Assembly: GCF_030433715.1 (NCBI RefSeq)
Contig: NZ_JAROCC010000013.1
Coordinates: 31,820 to 95,819 of the forward strand
Origin: Sporosarcina highlanderae
Lineage (GTDB): Bacteria > Bacillota > Bacilli > Bacillales_A > Planococcaceae
DNA: 64,000 bases
Reading direction: 5' to 3'
Below, in pieces: positions 15,951-24,816 of the stretch. The notes under the pieces were generated by a model. That model ran no database searches. It was not told where the DNA came from and was given only the letters and a program-made list of their open reading frames with translations. Positions within the stretch are counted from its first letter, which is position 1. Each line of letters opens with the position of its first letter. A program made the position numbers and the translations under genes.

Positions 15951-18725
15951 CTATTCATTATAACAATCTTCGAGGCTCTTCACCATATGTTCAAGTGACA
16001 CGTTCTTGATGGGAACCGAAGGCAAAGCATTCAAAAAGCTCTTTCCATAAGACTTCGTTTCAATTCGCCTATCTAAAATGATGAAAAAACCTCTATCTTC
16101 CGACGAACGGATCAACCTTCCAAACCCTTGACGGAAACGTAAAATCGCTTCTGGCAACGCTAAATCAGTAAAAGGGTTTACACCAATGGCATTCAACTTT
16201 TCTGCACGTGCCTTGAATATCATCTCGTCAGGCGAAGTGAAAGGTAGTCGTACAATAATCACGGCGGACAAGGCCTCGCCAGGGACATCGACACCTTCCC
16301 AAAAACTATTCGTACCAAATAAAACCGATTTATCAAATTGGCGAAACGATTTCAACAGCTTTAACCGGCTGCCAGAACTGACACCCTGTGCAATTAACGC
16401 ATATTCACTTAGTAATTCACTATCTAAGATCAATTCATAAGTTTTTCTAAGCATATCTTGAGAAGTGAATAAAACAAACAACCTGCCTCCAGTCGCAATC
16501 ACTGTTTGTACGACCGCATCCGCCACGGCTTCAATATAGTCGTTTTGTGATACGTGTTGAATGGAGGGCATATCGTCAACAATGAATATAGCCGCCTTAT
16601 CATAAAATTGACGAGGTGCCGCAAAAGATTTAATAGGAACACCATCCGATATGCCTAACTGCTGTGCAACAAACCGTTCATTATTTTTTATTGTCATTGT
16701 ACCTGATGTCCATACTATACCGATTTTCTCCTGATTCATCCGTGTTGTGAATTCCTTTATCAAAACGGATGCATCAATAGGGCTTTTTACGATATTCAGA
16801 CTGCCTGGCAGGCTCCGTTTGTCTTTTTCAATCCATACTGTGAAATTCTCATTGCTATCATCTAAAAATATTTCGACCCATTCTCCTGCTTTAATCTTCA
16901 ATTCCCTTAGCCAATATTCCCATTCTGCAAGAAGTGCTTCTTCCTTCTTCGACATTTTTGGTTTATGGACCTCTAATTGTGTTTGGATGGTTTGGACTGA
17001 CTCTATATAATCAGACATTTTTTCAGCTACTCTTGCAAAAATCGGTTCATCCCTTACTTCAGCAAGTGCAAATACTACCCGGTTTCCGTGTTGTCCACCG
17101 CGGGTTTTAGGTCGATGGCTGGACAATAGAAAAGCAACTTTGTCAAAAACACTGGTAAATTGATCATATGAGTAGGCAAGCTGATTAACGATTTGCTGAC
17201 CAAAATTACTGAATCGATTGTGTAGCTTTATTATTTTATGCAGAAGCTGGCCCTCTGCGTCAGACCCTATTTGGCCAATGACATATTTCCAATTCATATA
17301 GGATAGGACGATTTCATTAGAGCGTACAGCTGTATGAATGAATTGATGAGCTTCATCAATAATTAAGCCTGAATACGAATGGAGAATTCTCTGTTCACGT
17401 TGTGAATCGGACAATAGCATGGAATGATTCGTAATCACTAAATTGGTTTTACTGCATGCATCCATCATTTTTTGATGGTAGTCCGCTACCTTTTCATCTT
17501 CCGACATTTTGGAATTTCGTTTTCGGATACGATCTATAAAGAGCTGTCCGCCACCAGAAACATTCAATTCATTTAGATCACCAGTACCTGTCTCTGTTAA
17601 CCAGACAAGAATCTGCATGATTGTGAAAGTCTCATCATATGACTCATCGGTTATACGTAGTAGTTCTTCAAACTTACCAAGCGATATATACTGCTCCTTT
17701 CCTTTCAGAACGGCCGCAGTACAATCGATATCCAATATGTCACGAATCCGCTGCACTTCATCTTCAAGGATTTTATCTACCAAATGGTTTGTAAATGTAC
17801 TAATGACAACCGGTTTACCCGTTTGAAAGGAGTGGATTGCTGCTGGTAATAAATAACCCACGGTCTTACCAATCCCTGTCGGTACCTCTGCGATAACTTC
17901 GGTGGATGACTGTAAGGCATTCCAAGCTGTATCCATGAATTCCAGTTGGGGCTTTCTATATTCAAAGGAAGGATAGCCTTTCTCTAATAACTGGATTTTT
18001 TCATCTTCCTGAATAGGAAACATCGTTCGAAGAGCAACAGATTCAACTGTTTTTTTAACATCGCGATATGGAATTCCTCTGAACAGCGGTAATTTTACGG
18101 ATTTATTATCCTGCCTGACGGATTTCAAGGCTTCATAAAATAATGAAGAAATATCGGAACGTAAAGAAAACGATCGCCTGTGAAGGAGGTTCAATGTCTC
18201 TTCAGGCAATGAATGCAATTTAGACAGCGCTGCCAATAGTAAGTGTGCGGTTGCCTCCGCATCATCATCTGCTCGGTGTGCGGTTGGAAGTGGGATATTC
18301 AAATCCTCCGCTAAATCCTGCAATCTGTAGCTTGAAGATGATGGGAATAGGATTTTTGATAATTCGACTGTGTCAATTTTTTTACCGGACCAAGTCGGAA
18401 CTTTACACCGTTTGAATTCGCTTTGTAGGAATGACAGGTCAAAGTCGGTATTATGTGCGACAAATACGGTTCCTTGAAGTAGATCGGAAACTTCTTGGGC
18501 GATTTGTTCAAATGAGGGGGCTGAGGCGACCTCCTTATCCGTAATTGAAGTCAATTGTTGGATAAATGAAGGGATATCACGCCCAGGGTTAACAAAACGG
18601 GCATATTTACGAGAGATGGCCCCATTCTCTATGAAGACAATTGCGATTTGGATGACGCGGTCACCTTTTAGAGGAGAGTGTCCGGTTGTTTCTAAATCGA
18701 CAACTGCGTATGTACGGTTATCCAT
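15951..18725 (-). CDS. dinG: DinG-family exonuclease/helicase-like protein
   Basis: Protein of 924 residues. The N-terminal DnaQ-type DEDDh exonuclease has D10 and E12 in DLETTG, HNTDFD at 91-96 and HRADDD at 150-155. The C-terminal XPD-like helicase part has Walker A TGIGKT at 283-288 and DEAH at 457-460. The four cysteines of the XPD iron-sulfur cluster are absent between these motifs (only scattered single cysteines), in line with Gram-positive DinG proteins, where the S. aureus homologue was characterised as a nuclease rather than a helicase. ATG start at 18725. It probably heads the dinG-ypmB-aspB-asnS run. Confidence 0.93.
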   Translation of the reverse strand: MDNRTYAVVDLETTGHSPLKGDRVIQIAIVFIENGAISRKYARFVNPGRDIPSFIQQLTSITDKEVASAPSFEQIAQEVSDLLQGTVFVAHNTDFDLSFLQSEFKRCKVPTWSGKKIDTVELSKILFPSSSSYRLQDLAEDLNIPLPTAHRADDDAEATAHLLLAALSKLHSLPEETLNLLHRRSFSLRSDISSLFYEALKSVRQDNKSVKLPLFRGIPYRDVKKTVESVALRTMFPIQEDEKIQLLEKGYPSFEYRKPQLEFMDTAWNALQSSTEVIAEVPTGIGKTVGYLLPAAIHSFQTGKPVVISTFTNHLVDKILEDEVQRIRDILDIDCTAAVLKGKEQYISLGKFEELLRITDESYDETFTIMQILVWLTETGTGDLNELNVSGGGQLFIDRIRKRNSKMSEDEKVADYHQKMMDACSKTNLVITNHSMLLSDSQREQRILHSYSGLIIDEAHQFIHTAVRSNEIVLSYMNWKYVIGQIGSDAEGQLLHKIIKLHNRFSNFGQQIVNQLAYSYDQFTSVFDKVAFLLSSHRPKTRGGQHGNRVVFALAEVRDEPIFARVAEKMSDYIESVQTIQTQLEVHKPKMSKKEEALLAEWEYWLRELKIKAGEWVEIFLDDSNENFTVWIEKDKRSLPGSLNIVKSPIDASVLIKEFTTRMNQEKIGIVWTSGTMTIKNNERFVAQQLGISDGVPIKSFAAPRQFYDKAAIFIVDDMPSIQHVSQNDYIEAVADAVVQTVIATGGRLFVLFTSQDMLRKTYELILDSELLSEYALIAQGVSSGSRLKLLKSFRQFDKSVLFGTNSFWEGVDVPGEALSAVIIVRLPFTSPDEMIFKARAEKLNAIGVNPFTDLALPEAILRFRQGFGRLIRSSEDRGFFIILDRRIETKSYGKSFLNALPSVPIKNVSLEHMVKSLEDCYNE

Positions 18726-18839
18726 TCAATCATCAACTTCCTGTATCGAATACTACAGCAGATTGTATCATATTCTGGCACTGGATTGCTTAATTAGGTG
18801 TTCATTCAGTGATAAAGTTTTATCACTAAACGTTGGCCA

Positions 18840-19041
18840 GTTGATTTGCGCTTCAGGCGGACGCTTTCCGGGGGGCTGGCGGTAAGCCTCCTCGTCCGTT
18901 TCGCTTCGCTTCACTCCCTGTGGGGTCTTACCTGTCCCGCTTATCCCCCAGGAAAAGCTGTCACGAAGAACGGCTTTTGCGAACAAAAGCGAAGCGTTGA
19001 GAGCACATCTTTGCATTTCGCCGCCTTTCGCTTCAATCAAC
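18840..19041 (+). repeat. GC-rich interspersed repeat, copy 1 (expanded)
   Basis: 202-bp copy of a repeat also present at 55386-55511 and 56072-56197. It begins GTTGATT and ends AATCAAC, so the ends are inverted repeats. It shares the words GGCGGACGCTTTCCG and CTTCGCTTC with the other copies but carries about 75 extra bases in its right half. It lies in the 399-base gap between dinG and panD, where I see no gene. A separate perfect hairpin (AGTGATAAA with TTTATCACT) lies just before it, at about 18809-18828. Confidence 0.75.
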
Positions 19042-19124
19042 AGAAATTCCTATTACTAATAAAATCGCAAATCTAAAAGCTGATGAGATTGAGTTAACAA
19101 TTCCATCAGCTCTTAGCTTACTTC

Positions 19125-19505
19125 TTATGCAATTATACCAGGAGCTTCTTTTATTACTTCTTTGATACTATTCTTTTCATCCATTAGGAGGACTGTCGGT
19201 TGGTGGGTTTTGGCTTCTTCGTTTGAAACGTATACGTAAGAAATGATGATGACAATATCACCCGGTTGGACTAATCTTGCTGCTGCACCGTTCACGCATA
19301 TTTCGCCAGTGCCCCGTTCTCCCGCGATGATGTATGTTTCAAATCGGGCACCATTGTTGTTATTGACGATATGGACCTTTTCATTTGGCAGCATTCCTGC
19401 TGCGTCTAAAAGGTCACTGTCAATTGTGATGCTTCCTACATAATTGAGGTTTGCCTCCGTGACAGTTGCTCTGTGTAATTTACTATTCATCATCATTCGG
19501 AACAT
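19125..19505 (-). CDS. panD: Aspartate 1-decarboxylase
   Basis: Pyruvoyl-dependent enzyme making beta-alanine from aspartate for pantothenate synthesis. With the ATG at 19505 (AAAGG 9 bases upstream) the protein has 126 residues and the self-cleavage pair is exactly Gly24-Ser25 (YVGSITID), the canonical numbering; an earlier in-frame ATG at 19514 overlaps the ribosome site. The [13 protein letters not shown] and [12 protein letters not shown] segments match the family. It is the last gene of panB-panC-panD, 16 bases after panC. Confidence 0.96.
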   Translation of the reverse strand: MFRMMMNSKLHRATVTEANLNYVGSITIDSDLLDAAGMLPNEKVHIVNNNNGARFETYIIAGERGTGEICVNGAAARLVQPGDIVIIISYVYVSNEEAKTHQPTVLLMDEKNSIKEVIKEAPGIIA

Positions 19506-19521
19506 ATGGACCATCCTTTGT

Positions 19522-20376
19522 TTACATAATAATATTATCTATCAATCTGGTCTTTGAGAATTTCACGGCAACAGCTAAAATGACTTCATTGGTCTCACTT
19601 GTTATTGGCTGAAGGCTTGGGTACGACAATAACTTAACATAGTCAATCTCCCCCACGCTGCCACCTGTAATAAAGTTTGCTACTTCCTTTTCAATTTGCA
19701 CAGGTTTTAAGCCGTTCGAATAGAGCTCGGCGCCTTTTATCAAAGCTTGTTGGATAATCGGTGCTTGGTTGCGCTCTTCAGGTGTTAAGTTTACGTTCCG
19801 TGAACTTTTAGCCAGGCCGTCGTCTTCACGGACAATAGGAACACGCACAATTTTTGTCCGCAGGTTAAAATCACGGACAAACGTTTCAATGATAGCAAGC
19901 TGTTGTGCATCTTTCATCCCGAAATAGGAGCGATCAGGGTCTACGATGTTAAAAAGCTTTAATACAACTTTCAAAACACCATCAAAATGCCCTGGTCTCG
20001 ATGCGCCACAAAGTTCGTCAGCTTGGGGACCTGGCAAAATACGAATCCCACCGTCGAACGGATACATTTCTTGCACGGATGGGATGAATACGAAATCTAC
20101 ACCGGCTTCTTCTGCCAATGTAATATCTCTATCAAGGTCGCGTGGATAGGATTCAAAATCTTCCCCAGGTCCAAATTGTGCAGGATTCACAAAGATGCTC
20201 ATCATAACAATGTCATTTTGCTCTATTGCATGTTTTACAAGTGAAAGATGTCCTTCATGCAAAAAGCCCATTGTCGGTACGAAGCCAACTGTTTTACCTG
20301 CTTTTTTATTGATCAACTGCTGAAGTTCTTCAATCGTTTCTACAACTATTATGCTTTTTCTTTCAGTATTTAGCAT
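19522..20376 (-). CDS. panC: Pantothenate synthetase
   Basis: Pantoate-beta-alanine ligase (ATP-dependent, cytoplasmic), 284 residues with the ATG at 20376. It shows the nucleotidyl-transferase HxGH motif in [13 protein letters not shown], the [13 protein letters not shown] segment and the KSSRNVNL loop. GGAGG lies 8 bases before the chosen start, which overlaps the 3' end of panB by 14 bases, so the two are probably translationally coupled. An upstream in-frame start at 20409 would extend 11 residues into panB without better support. Confidence 0.95.
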   Translation of the reverse strand: MLNTERKSIIVVETIEELQQLINKKAGKTVGFVPTMGFLHEGHLSLVKHAIEQNDIVMMSIFVNPAQFGPGEDFESYPRDLDRDITLAEEAGVDFVFIPSVQEMYPFDGGIRILPGPQADELCGASRPGHFDGVLKVVLKLFNIVDPDRSYFGMKDAQQLAIIETFVRDFNLRTKIVRVPIVREDDGLAKSSRNVNLTPEERNQAPIIQQALIKGAELYSNGLKPVQIEKEVANFITGGSVGEIDYVKLLSYPSLQPITSETNEVILAVAVKFSKTRLIDNIIM

Positions 20377-21211
20377 CCTGCAATCCTCCGTAAAGTGCCA
20401 CCAGTTCATCTTCTTTCATCGTAAAGCGATGTGCTTCTGATGGGAATGCCCCAGATTTGACCTCCGAAACGTATTCTTCCAATCCAGCCCGAATATCGTC
20501 CCCGACATTGGCATAGGTTTCGACAAATTTCGGTATATGATGGTTTCCGTATTTAACCGTATCATGGAAAACAAGCACTTGCCCGTCTGTTCCTGCCCCA
20601 GCTCCGATGCCGATTGTCGGTACTGAAACTGCTTTTGAAACTTGCTCCCCCAATTGGTATGGTATGCATTCCAATACGATCATACAAGCACCGGCTGCTT
20701 CACAAGCAACTGCATCACGGATAAGTTGCTCTGCAGCCGCCGCGGTTTTTCCTTGAACTTTGTAACCGCCTTCAACTGCAGCAGACTGAGGCAATAGACC
20801 AAGATGAGCCACAACTGGGATTCCTGTACTTGTCAAAAGTTGAATTGTGTCAATCACTTTACCGGATCCTTCCAATTTCAAGGCGTTAGCACCCGTCTCC
20901 TGGAAAATACGAACTGCGGCTTCCAATGTTCGATCCTCGGATCCATGATAAGAACCGAAGGGCATATCGACAACAACAAAAGTCTCTTTCGCTCCCCTTC
21001 TTACCGCTTTCCCATGATGAATCATATCATCGACTGTTACAGCGGCTGTCGTATCGTAGCCCAATACAACCATGCCCAATGAGTCCCCCACAAGGATGAC
21101 ATCAATCCCGGCTTGTTCCGCTAACTGTGCTGATGGATGATCGTAGGCAGTCAGCATAACAACCTTCTCGTTTTTTTGTTTCATTTTCTTAAAATCAGCT
21201 GTACTTTTCAT
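20363..21211 (-). CDS. panB: 3-methyl-2-oxobutanoate hydroxymethyltransferase
   Basis: First enzyme of pantothenate synthesis, transferring a hydroxymethyl group from methylene-tetrahydrofolate to ketoisovalerate; 282 residues. Family signatures include [34 protein letters not shown] and the C-terminal [25 protein letters not shown] precedes the ATG. It is the first gene of the pan operon and lies behind a 300-base leader that contains a pan-motif-like hairpin pair and an intrinsic terminator, suggesting control by attenuation. Confidence 0.96.
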   Translation of the reverse strand: MKSTADFKKMKQKNEKVVMLTAYDHPSAQLAEQAGIDVILVGDSLGMVVLGYDTTAAVTVDDMIHHGKAVRRGAKETFVVVDMPFGSYHGSEDRTLEAAVRIFQETGANALKLEGSGKVIDTIQLLTSTGIPVVAHLGLLPQSAAVEGGYKVQGKTAAAAEQLIRDAVACEAAGACMIVLECIPYQLGEQVSKAVSVPTIGIGAGAGTDGQVLVFHDTVKYGNHHIPKFVETYANVGDDIRAGLEEYVSEVKSGAFPSEAHRFTMKEDELVALYGGLQDAKY

Positions 21212-21253
21212 TCTTCCCCACTCCCTTTCGATTTAATTGAAAGGAGAAAACCG

Positions 21254-21292
21254 AAAATAAAACCCTTCATGCCAAAAATGGACAGAAGGGTT
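21254..21292 (-). terminator. Leader terminator (putative attenuator) upstream of panB
   Basis: On the minus strand AACCCTTC and GAAGGGTT form an 8-bp stem with a partly paired interior (CCA/TGG) followed by TTATTTT, about 40 bases before the panB start codon. No gene lies immediately upstream whose end it would mark: birA has its own terminator at 21471-21512. The GAAGGG at about 21402-21407 (minus strand of the leader) could pair with the CCCTTC arm and act as antiterminator. Confidence 0.65.
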
Positions 21293-21315
21293 GTGTTGGT
21301 TAGCTAATGGTTTCC

Positions 21316-21406
21316 TCCGTCCCTGTCTTTCGCAAGATCAAGGCAGATGCTATTGAATTGGGTGTTTCCTTTTTCTTACAGGTGCAGTTCCGATTGATAC
21401 TGCCCT
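21316..21406 (-). ncRNA. pan-motif-like RNA (two hairpins with bulged adenines) in the panB leader
   Basis: Candidate regulatory RNA in the panBCD leader. On the minus strand, bases 21347-21316 fold into TCTG-CCTTG-(A)-TCTT, loop GCGA, AAGA-CAGGG-(A)-CGGA: one long stem with a single unpaired A on each side. A second hairpin lies just 5' at 21406-21380 (AGGGCAGT with ACTGC-(A)-CCT), again with a bulged A, and each hairpin is followed by a GGAAAC-type segment. A stem with two bulged adenines before panB operons is what I recall of the 'pan' motif reported from comparative genomics. I matched structure and location, not a covariance model. Confidence 0.65.
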
Positions 21407-21444
21407 TCGCCATTACTATAGCAAATATAGCTATGTTTGTATAT

Positions 21445-21472
21445 ATTCTATTTTAAGTGAATTTGCATTCAA
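21445..21472 (-). promoter_or_regulatory. Possible SigA promoter of the pan operon
   Basis: On the minus strand TTGAAT (21467-21472), a 16-bp spacer and TAGAAT (21445-21450) lie just upstream of the structured panB leader and just after the birA terminator. Alternative AT-rich hexamers nearby make the assignment uncertain. Confidence 0.4.
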
Positions 21473-21512
21473 AAAAACAGGCAAAGGAAAACGCAATGTC
21501 TTCCCTTGCCTG
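21471..21512 (-). terminator. Intrinsic terminator of the birA unit
   Basis: On the minus strand CAGGCAAGGGAA pairs with TTCCTTTGCCTG, followed by seven T residues, immediately after the birA stop codon. It isolates the pan operon from the upstream cca-birA unit. Confidence 0.88.
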
Positions 21513-21515
21513 CTG

Positions 21516-22496
21516 CTACTGTATCTGTATATCCGCCGAATAAATCCCTCTCACTGACCCATCATCCAATTGAAGTTCCAACAAACCTTCATCGGAAATA
21601 CCTAATGCCGTTCCTTCAATCGTTTCGTTCAACATTACAGCGCGAATCCGTTTACCGGCTGTGTTAGAATACCCTTCCCATAACAGCTTGATCGGTCCGA
21701 AGCCGTGTTTTTCATACATTTTTGTATACTGTTCCAAATACCCTAAGATGCTGGTGATGAGTTTTGCACGGTCGATGTGCTGACCTGTTGCAATTTTCAA
21801 CGATGTTGCAATCGATTGAAGTTCGTCTGGAAAATCGTCTTCTTCCTGATTGACGTTCATTCCTATCCCGATAATGATTGCCTTTACACGATCGGGATCT
21901 GCTTGCAATTCGGTTAGGATTCCCGTCATTTTTTTACCGTTTATCAATATATCATTGGGCCATTTAATTGTAGCTTCAATACCTGTGACTTCTTCGATAG
22001 CGCGGACAATTGCCACTGCTGCGACTAACGTCATTTGCGGTGCTTGCTGCGGCGTTAGTGTAGGCCGGATGACCAAACTCATCCAGATCCCTTTGCGTGC
22101 AGTTGAAGACCATGGTCGGTATAGTCTTCCCCGGCCTGCGGTCTGCTCTTCCGCGACTATCAGGGTCCCGTCAGGAACTCCTGCTTGCGCGGCGTCATGC
22201 GCTATCGGTTGAGTGGATTCTACGCTCTCGTAATAGTCAACACTTCTGCCGTAAGCCGATGTTTCAAGGTGGTTTAGGATATTGGCTGAATTTACCCGAT
22301 CCGGTGAAGTAATAAGTGCGTATCCCCTTTTACGAATTGAAGTGATTTCATAGCCTTCCTCTTCAAATTCTTTAATGTATTTCCAAATGGCTGTCCTTGA
22401 TAAGCCGTATTCATCCGCAAATTCCTGGCCGGAAACGGGTTGGCCTTCTGCTTCAAAAAGCCTTTTCAGTAATTCATTCTTGACGTTCGTATTCAT
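21516..22496 (-). CDS. birA: Biotin-protein ligase / biotin operon repressor BirA
   Basis: Bifunctional protein of 326 residues that makes biotinyl-AMP, attaches biotin to carboxylases and represses biotin genes. The N-terminal winged helix (about 20-43, VSGQEFADEYGLSRTAIWKY) indicates a group II, DNA-binding BirA. The catalytic domain shows TAGRGRLYRPW (GRGR at 121-124) and KWPNDILINGKK; the C-terminal beta domain follows. It overlaps cca by 23 bases. The target operators are not in this window. Confidence 0.94.
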   Translation of the reverse strand: MNTNVKNELLKRLFEAEGQPVSGQEFADEYGLSRTAIWKYIKEFEEEGYEITSIRKRGYALITSPDRVNSANILNHLETSAYGRSVDYYESVESTQPIAHDAAQAGVPDGTLIVAEEQTAGRGRLYRPWSSTARKGIWMSLVIRPTLTPQQAPQMTLVAAVAIVRAIEEVTGIEATIKWPNDILINGKKMTGILTELQADPDRVKAIIIGIGMNVNQEEDDFPDELQSIATSLKIATGQHIDRAKLITSILGYLEQYTKMYEKHGFGPIKLLWEGYSNTAGKRIRAVMLNETIEGTALGISDEGLLELQLDDGSVRGIYSADIQIQ

Positions 22497-23661
22497 TATG
22501 AAACCATTCCTTTATCTTTTCCATGTCATTTGGACATTTTCGATAGAGAACCGCCTCTTCTATTTTATCCATCCATTCGCCGAGCCATCTTCCACCTCTT
22601 TGCCCGGTCCATGCCATAAGGTCCCTGCCATCAACTTTCAGGTCGTCCCTTGATTTGATTGGCAATTCTTTATGCTTTTCGTATATTTCTTCCTCAGTAA
22701 TTCCTAAGAGTGAAGGATGAATAGCTTGCCACAATTTTTCCGTTGCAATTAAAACTTCAAGATCAAAACGATAATAATGTTCTGTTGTAAATCGTCCTGC
22801 CTGTCTATTTTTGAATGCCTTTTGAACTGCAGATAAAAAATCCTTTTCCCGATTGGACAATTTATAGGCATTAGCAATTTCAATAGCAGTAAAGTGGCCA
22901 CTCAGCAGTAAAGCAGACCAACCTTGCAAAGCAGATGTAAAGGGGGCGCAAGCAGATAATAGTTGAACATCTTCCGGAAATTTTGGTAGATGCTTTGATA
23001 AGTTAGACTCCACTATATAACTCAAAGCTTTTTGCGGTTCTGTCCCCATCCATAACTTGTCCATCTCAACTTTAATCCGTTCTACTGATACGTGGCGAAT
23101 CGATTCTGCATTTCCATTGATTGCTTTGAGTGTGCTTTCCTCAATTTCAAAGCCCAATACGGAAGAAAAGCGTACAGCACGCACCATACGCAGGGCATCC
23201 TCTTCAAAACGATCGCTTGCATTGCCTACTGACCGTATCATACGTTTTTCAAGGTCTTCCCTTCCCCCGAACGGATCGACCAGTTCTCCTTCAAGGGTTA
23301 ATGCGAGGGCGTTGATAGTAAAATCACGCCGCTGTAAGTCTTCCTTCAATGATTTGACGAATCTAACTTCATCGGGTCTTCGATGGTCGGTATATGTACT
23401 TTCTGTTCGATACGTCGTTACTTCAATCGGCTCATGATCCATCATAACAAGTACTGTTCCATGAGCAATACCGACATCTATCGTGTGCGGGAAGACGCTT
23501 TTCACTTCATCTGGAGATGCCGATGTTGCAATATCAATGTCTGAAGCATTCTTCCCCAATAGATAATCCCTTATAGAACCGCCGACAAAGACTGCTTCAT
23601 GTCCGGCGTCCTCCAATTGCTGTATGACTTTTCGACTTTTAACTGTACCGAATGCATTCAT
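22474..23661 (-). CDS. cca: CCA-adding tRNA nucleotidyltransferase
   Basis: Adds or repairs the 3' CCA of tRNAs; 395 residues, class II nucleotidyltransferase. The head domain carries GGSIRD (27-32) and the catalytic DID (41-43), then RRDFTINAL and the nucleotide-selecting region (EDALRMVRAVRF). The start at 23661 overlaps the stop of bshA by 4 bases (ATGA). It is followed by birA with a 23-base overlap, so bshA-cca-birA form one tightly packed unit. Confidence 0.95.
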   Translation of the reverse strand: MNAFGTVKSRKVIQQLEDAGHEAVFVGGSIRDYLLGKNASDIDIATSASPDEVKSVFPHTIDVGIAHGTVLVMMDHEPIEVTTYRTESTYTDHRRPDEVRFVKSLKEDLQRRDFTINALALTLEGELVDPFGGREDLEKRMIRSVGNASDRFEEDALRMVRAVRFSSVLGFEIEESTLKAINGNAESIRHVSVERIKVEMDKLWMGTEPQKALSYIVESNLSKHLPKFPEDVQLLSACAPFTSALQGWSALLLSGHFTAIEIANAYKLSNREKDFLSAVQKAFKNRQAGRFTTEHYYRFDLEVLIATEKLWQAIHPSLLGITEEEIYEKHKELPIKSRDDLKVDGRDLMAWTGQRGGRWLGEWMDKIEEAVLYRKCPNDMEKIKEWFHNEYERQE

Positions 23662-24794
23662 TCCTTCGATCCCGCCACTTTGTAATAAAGTTTCTCGTAC
23701 TGATTAACAATGGACGTTGAATCGAATTTTTCATGCACTGTACGCAAGGCATTTTCCCGGAATAGTTTATGTTTAACTGGATTTTGCAGTAGCCCAATTG
23801 CTTTCTCTGCAGCAGTTTTAACGTCACCCAATTCAACGAGGAAGCCGTTCTCCCCATCCTCAATAACTTCAGGTATGCCACCAATATTTGTTGCGATTGC
23901 GGGTACTCCACATGCAAAGCCTTCCAACAAGACAAGACCGAAAGCCTCTTTCTCCGACAATAGATACATAAGGTCACTGATTGCTAATAATTCCGGAAGG
24001 TCGTCACGTTTACCCGTGAAGATGATTTCCTTTTCCAACCCTTCGCGCCTTGCCTTTTCCATCATTTCAATCTTTTCCGGTCCTGTACCAACTAATACTA
24101 ATTTCGAATCGATGGTTTGATTGATTATTTTAAAGCTGTCTATTATATCCCCTATTCTTTTCACACTTCTAAAATTGGATACATGAATAATGACCTTTTC
24201 TTCTTCTTGGATGCCTAATTCCTTTTTAAGCGAACCAGGATTGACTGGCTTGTATTTTTCCTCATCGATGAAGTTATAAATCGTTAATATCTCTTTGTCC
24301 GGCTCAATCAACGTAAATGTATCTCGGCGTAGGGATTCGGAGACAGCTGTTGTTATATCCGATTTCTCTATTCCATAACGGACGGTGTATTTAAGAGCAG
24401 GGTCATGTCCAAGCACTGTTACGTCTGTACCGTGCAACGTTGCAATCACGCCAATATCCGATTTTGCCATATCTTTGGCGAGCGCAGCTGAAATTGCATG
24501 CGGTACTGCGTAGTGAACATGTAATAAGTCAAGGTTTTCTTTCTGAATGACATGCGCAATCCGATTTGCGAGGGCGATGTCATAAGGTGGATATTTAAAT
24601 ACTGCATAGCCGTCTATTTTCACTTCGTGGAAATGAATATTCGGATGTGCGTCAAGTAAGCGGAACGGTTTTCCAGAAGAGATATAGTGCATCTCATGAC
24701 CTTTCTCCGCCATTTTCATCCCAAGTTCAGTAGCAACAACACCTGAGCCTCCAAGTGATGGGTAACAAATTACACCGACTTTCAATTTACTCAT
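23658..24794 (-). CDS. bshA: Bacillithiol N-acetylglucosaminyl L-malate synthase BshA
   Basis: GT4-family glycosyltransferase of 378 residues, first step of bacillithiol synthesis (UDP-GlcNAc plus L-malate). It has the N-terminal GGSGVVATELG glycine loop, LHGTDVTVLG and the C-terminal nucleotide-sugar site EAFGLVLLEGFACGVP. Bacillithiol use is supported by ypdA, the bacillithiol disulfide reductase gene at 57 kb. In B. subtilis bshB1 and mgsA follow dapB here; neither is present in this window. Confidence 0.94.
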   Translation of the reverse strand: MSKLKVGVICYPSLGGSGVVATELGMKMAEKGHEMHYISSGKPFRLLDAHPNIHFHEVKIDGYAVFKYPPYDIALANRIAHVIQKENLDLLHVHYAVPHAISAALAKDMAKSDIGVIATLHGTDVTVLGHDPALKYTVRYGIEKSDITTAVSESLRRDTFTLIEPDKEILTIYNFIDEEKYKPVNPGSLKKELGIQEEEKVIIHVSNFRSVKRIGDIIDSFKIINQTIDSKLVLVGTGPEKIEMMEKARREGLEKEIIFTGKRDDLPELLAISDLMYLLSEKEAFGLVLLEGFACGVPAIATNIGGIPEVIEDGENGFLVELGDVKTAAEKAIGLLQNPVKHKLFRENALRTVHEKFDSTSIVNQYEKLYYKVAGSKE

Positions 24795-24816
24795 TTAATC
24801 ACCTCTCATACAAAAG

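Noticed and set aside
18768..19076. Open frames on both strands in the dinG-panD gap
   Set aside because: They result from the GC-rich repeat lacking stop codons; no ribosome site, and composition follows the repeat.
21316..21350. Class I c-di-GMP riboswitch before panB, because of GAAA...AGGGACG followed by GGAAACC
   Set aside because: The three-way junction and the GGCAAACC/GACGCAAAGCC pairing of that class are not present; the stem with one bulged A on each side and the panB context fit the pan motif better.
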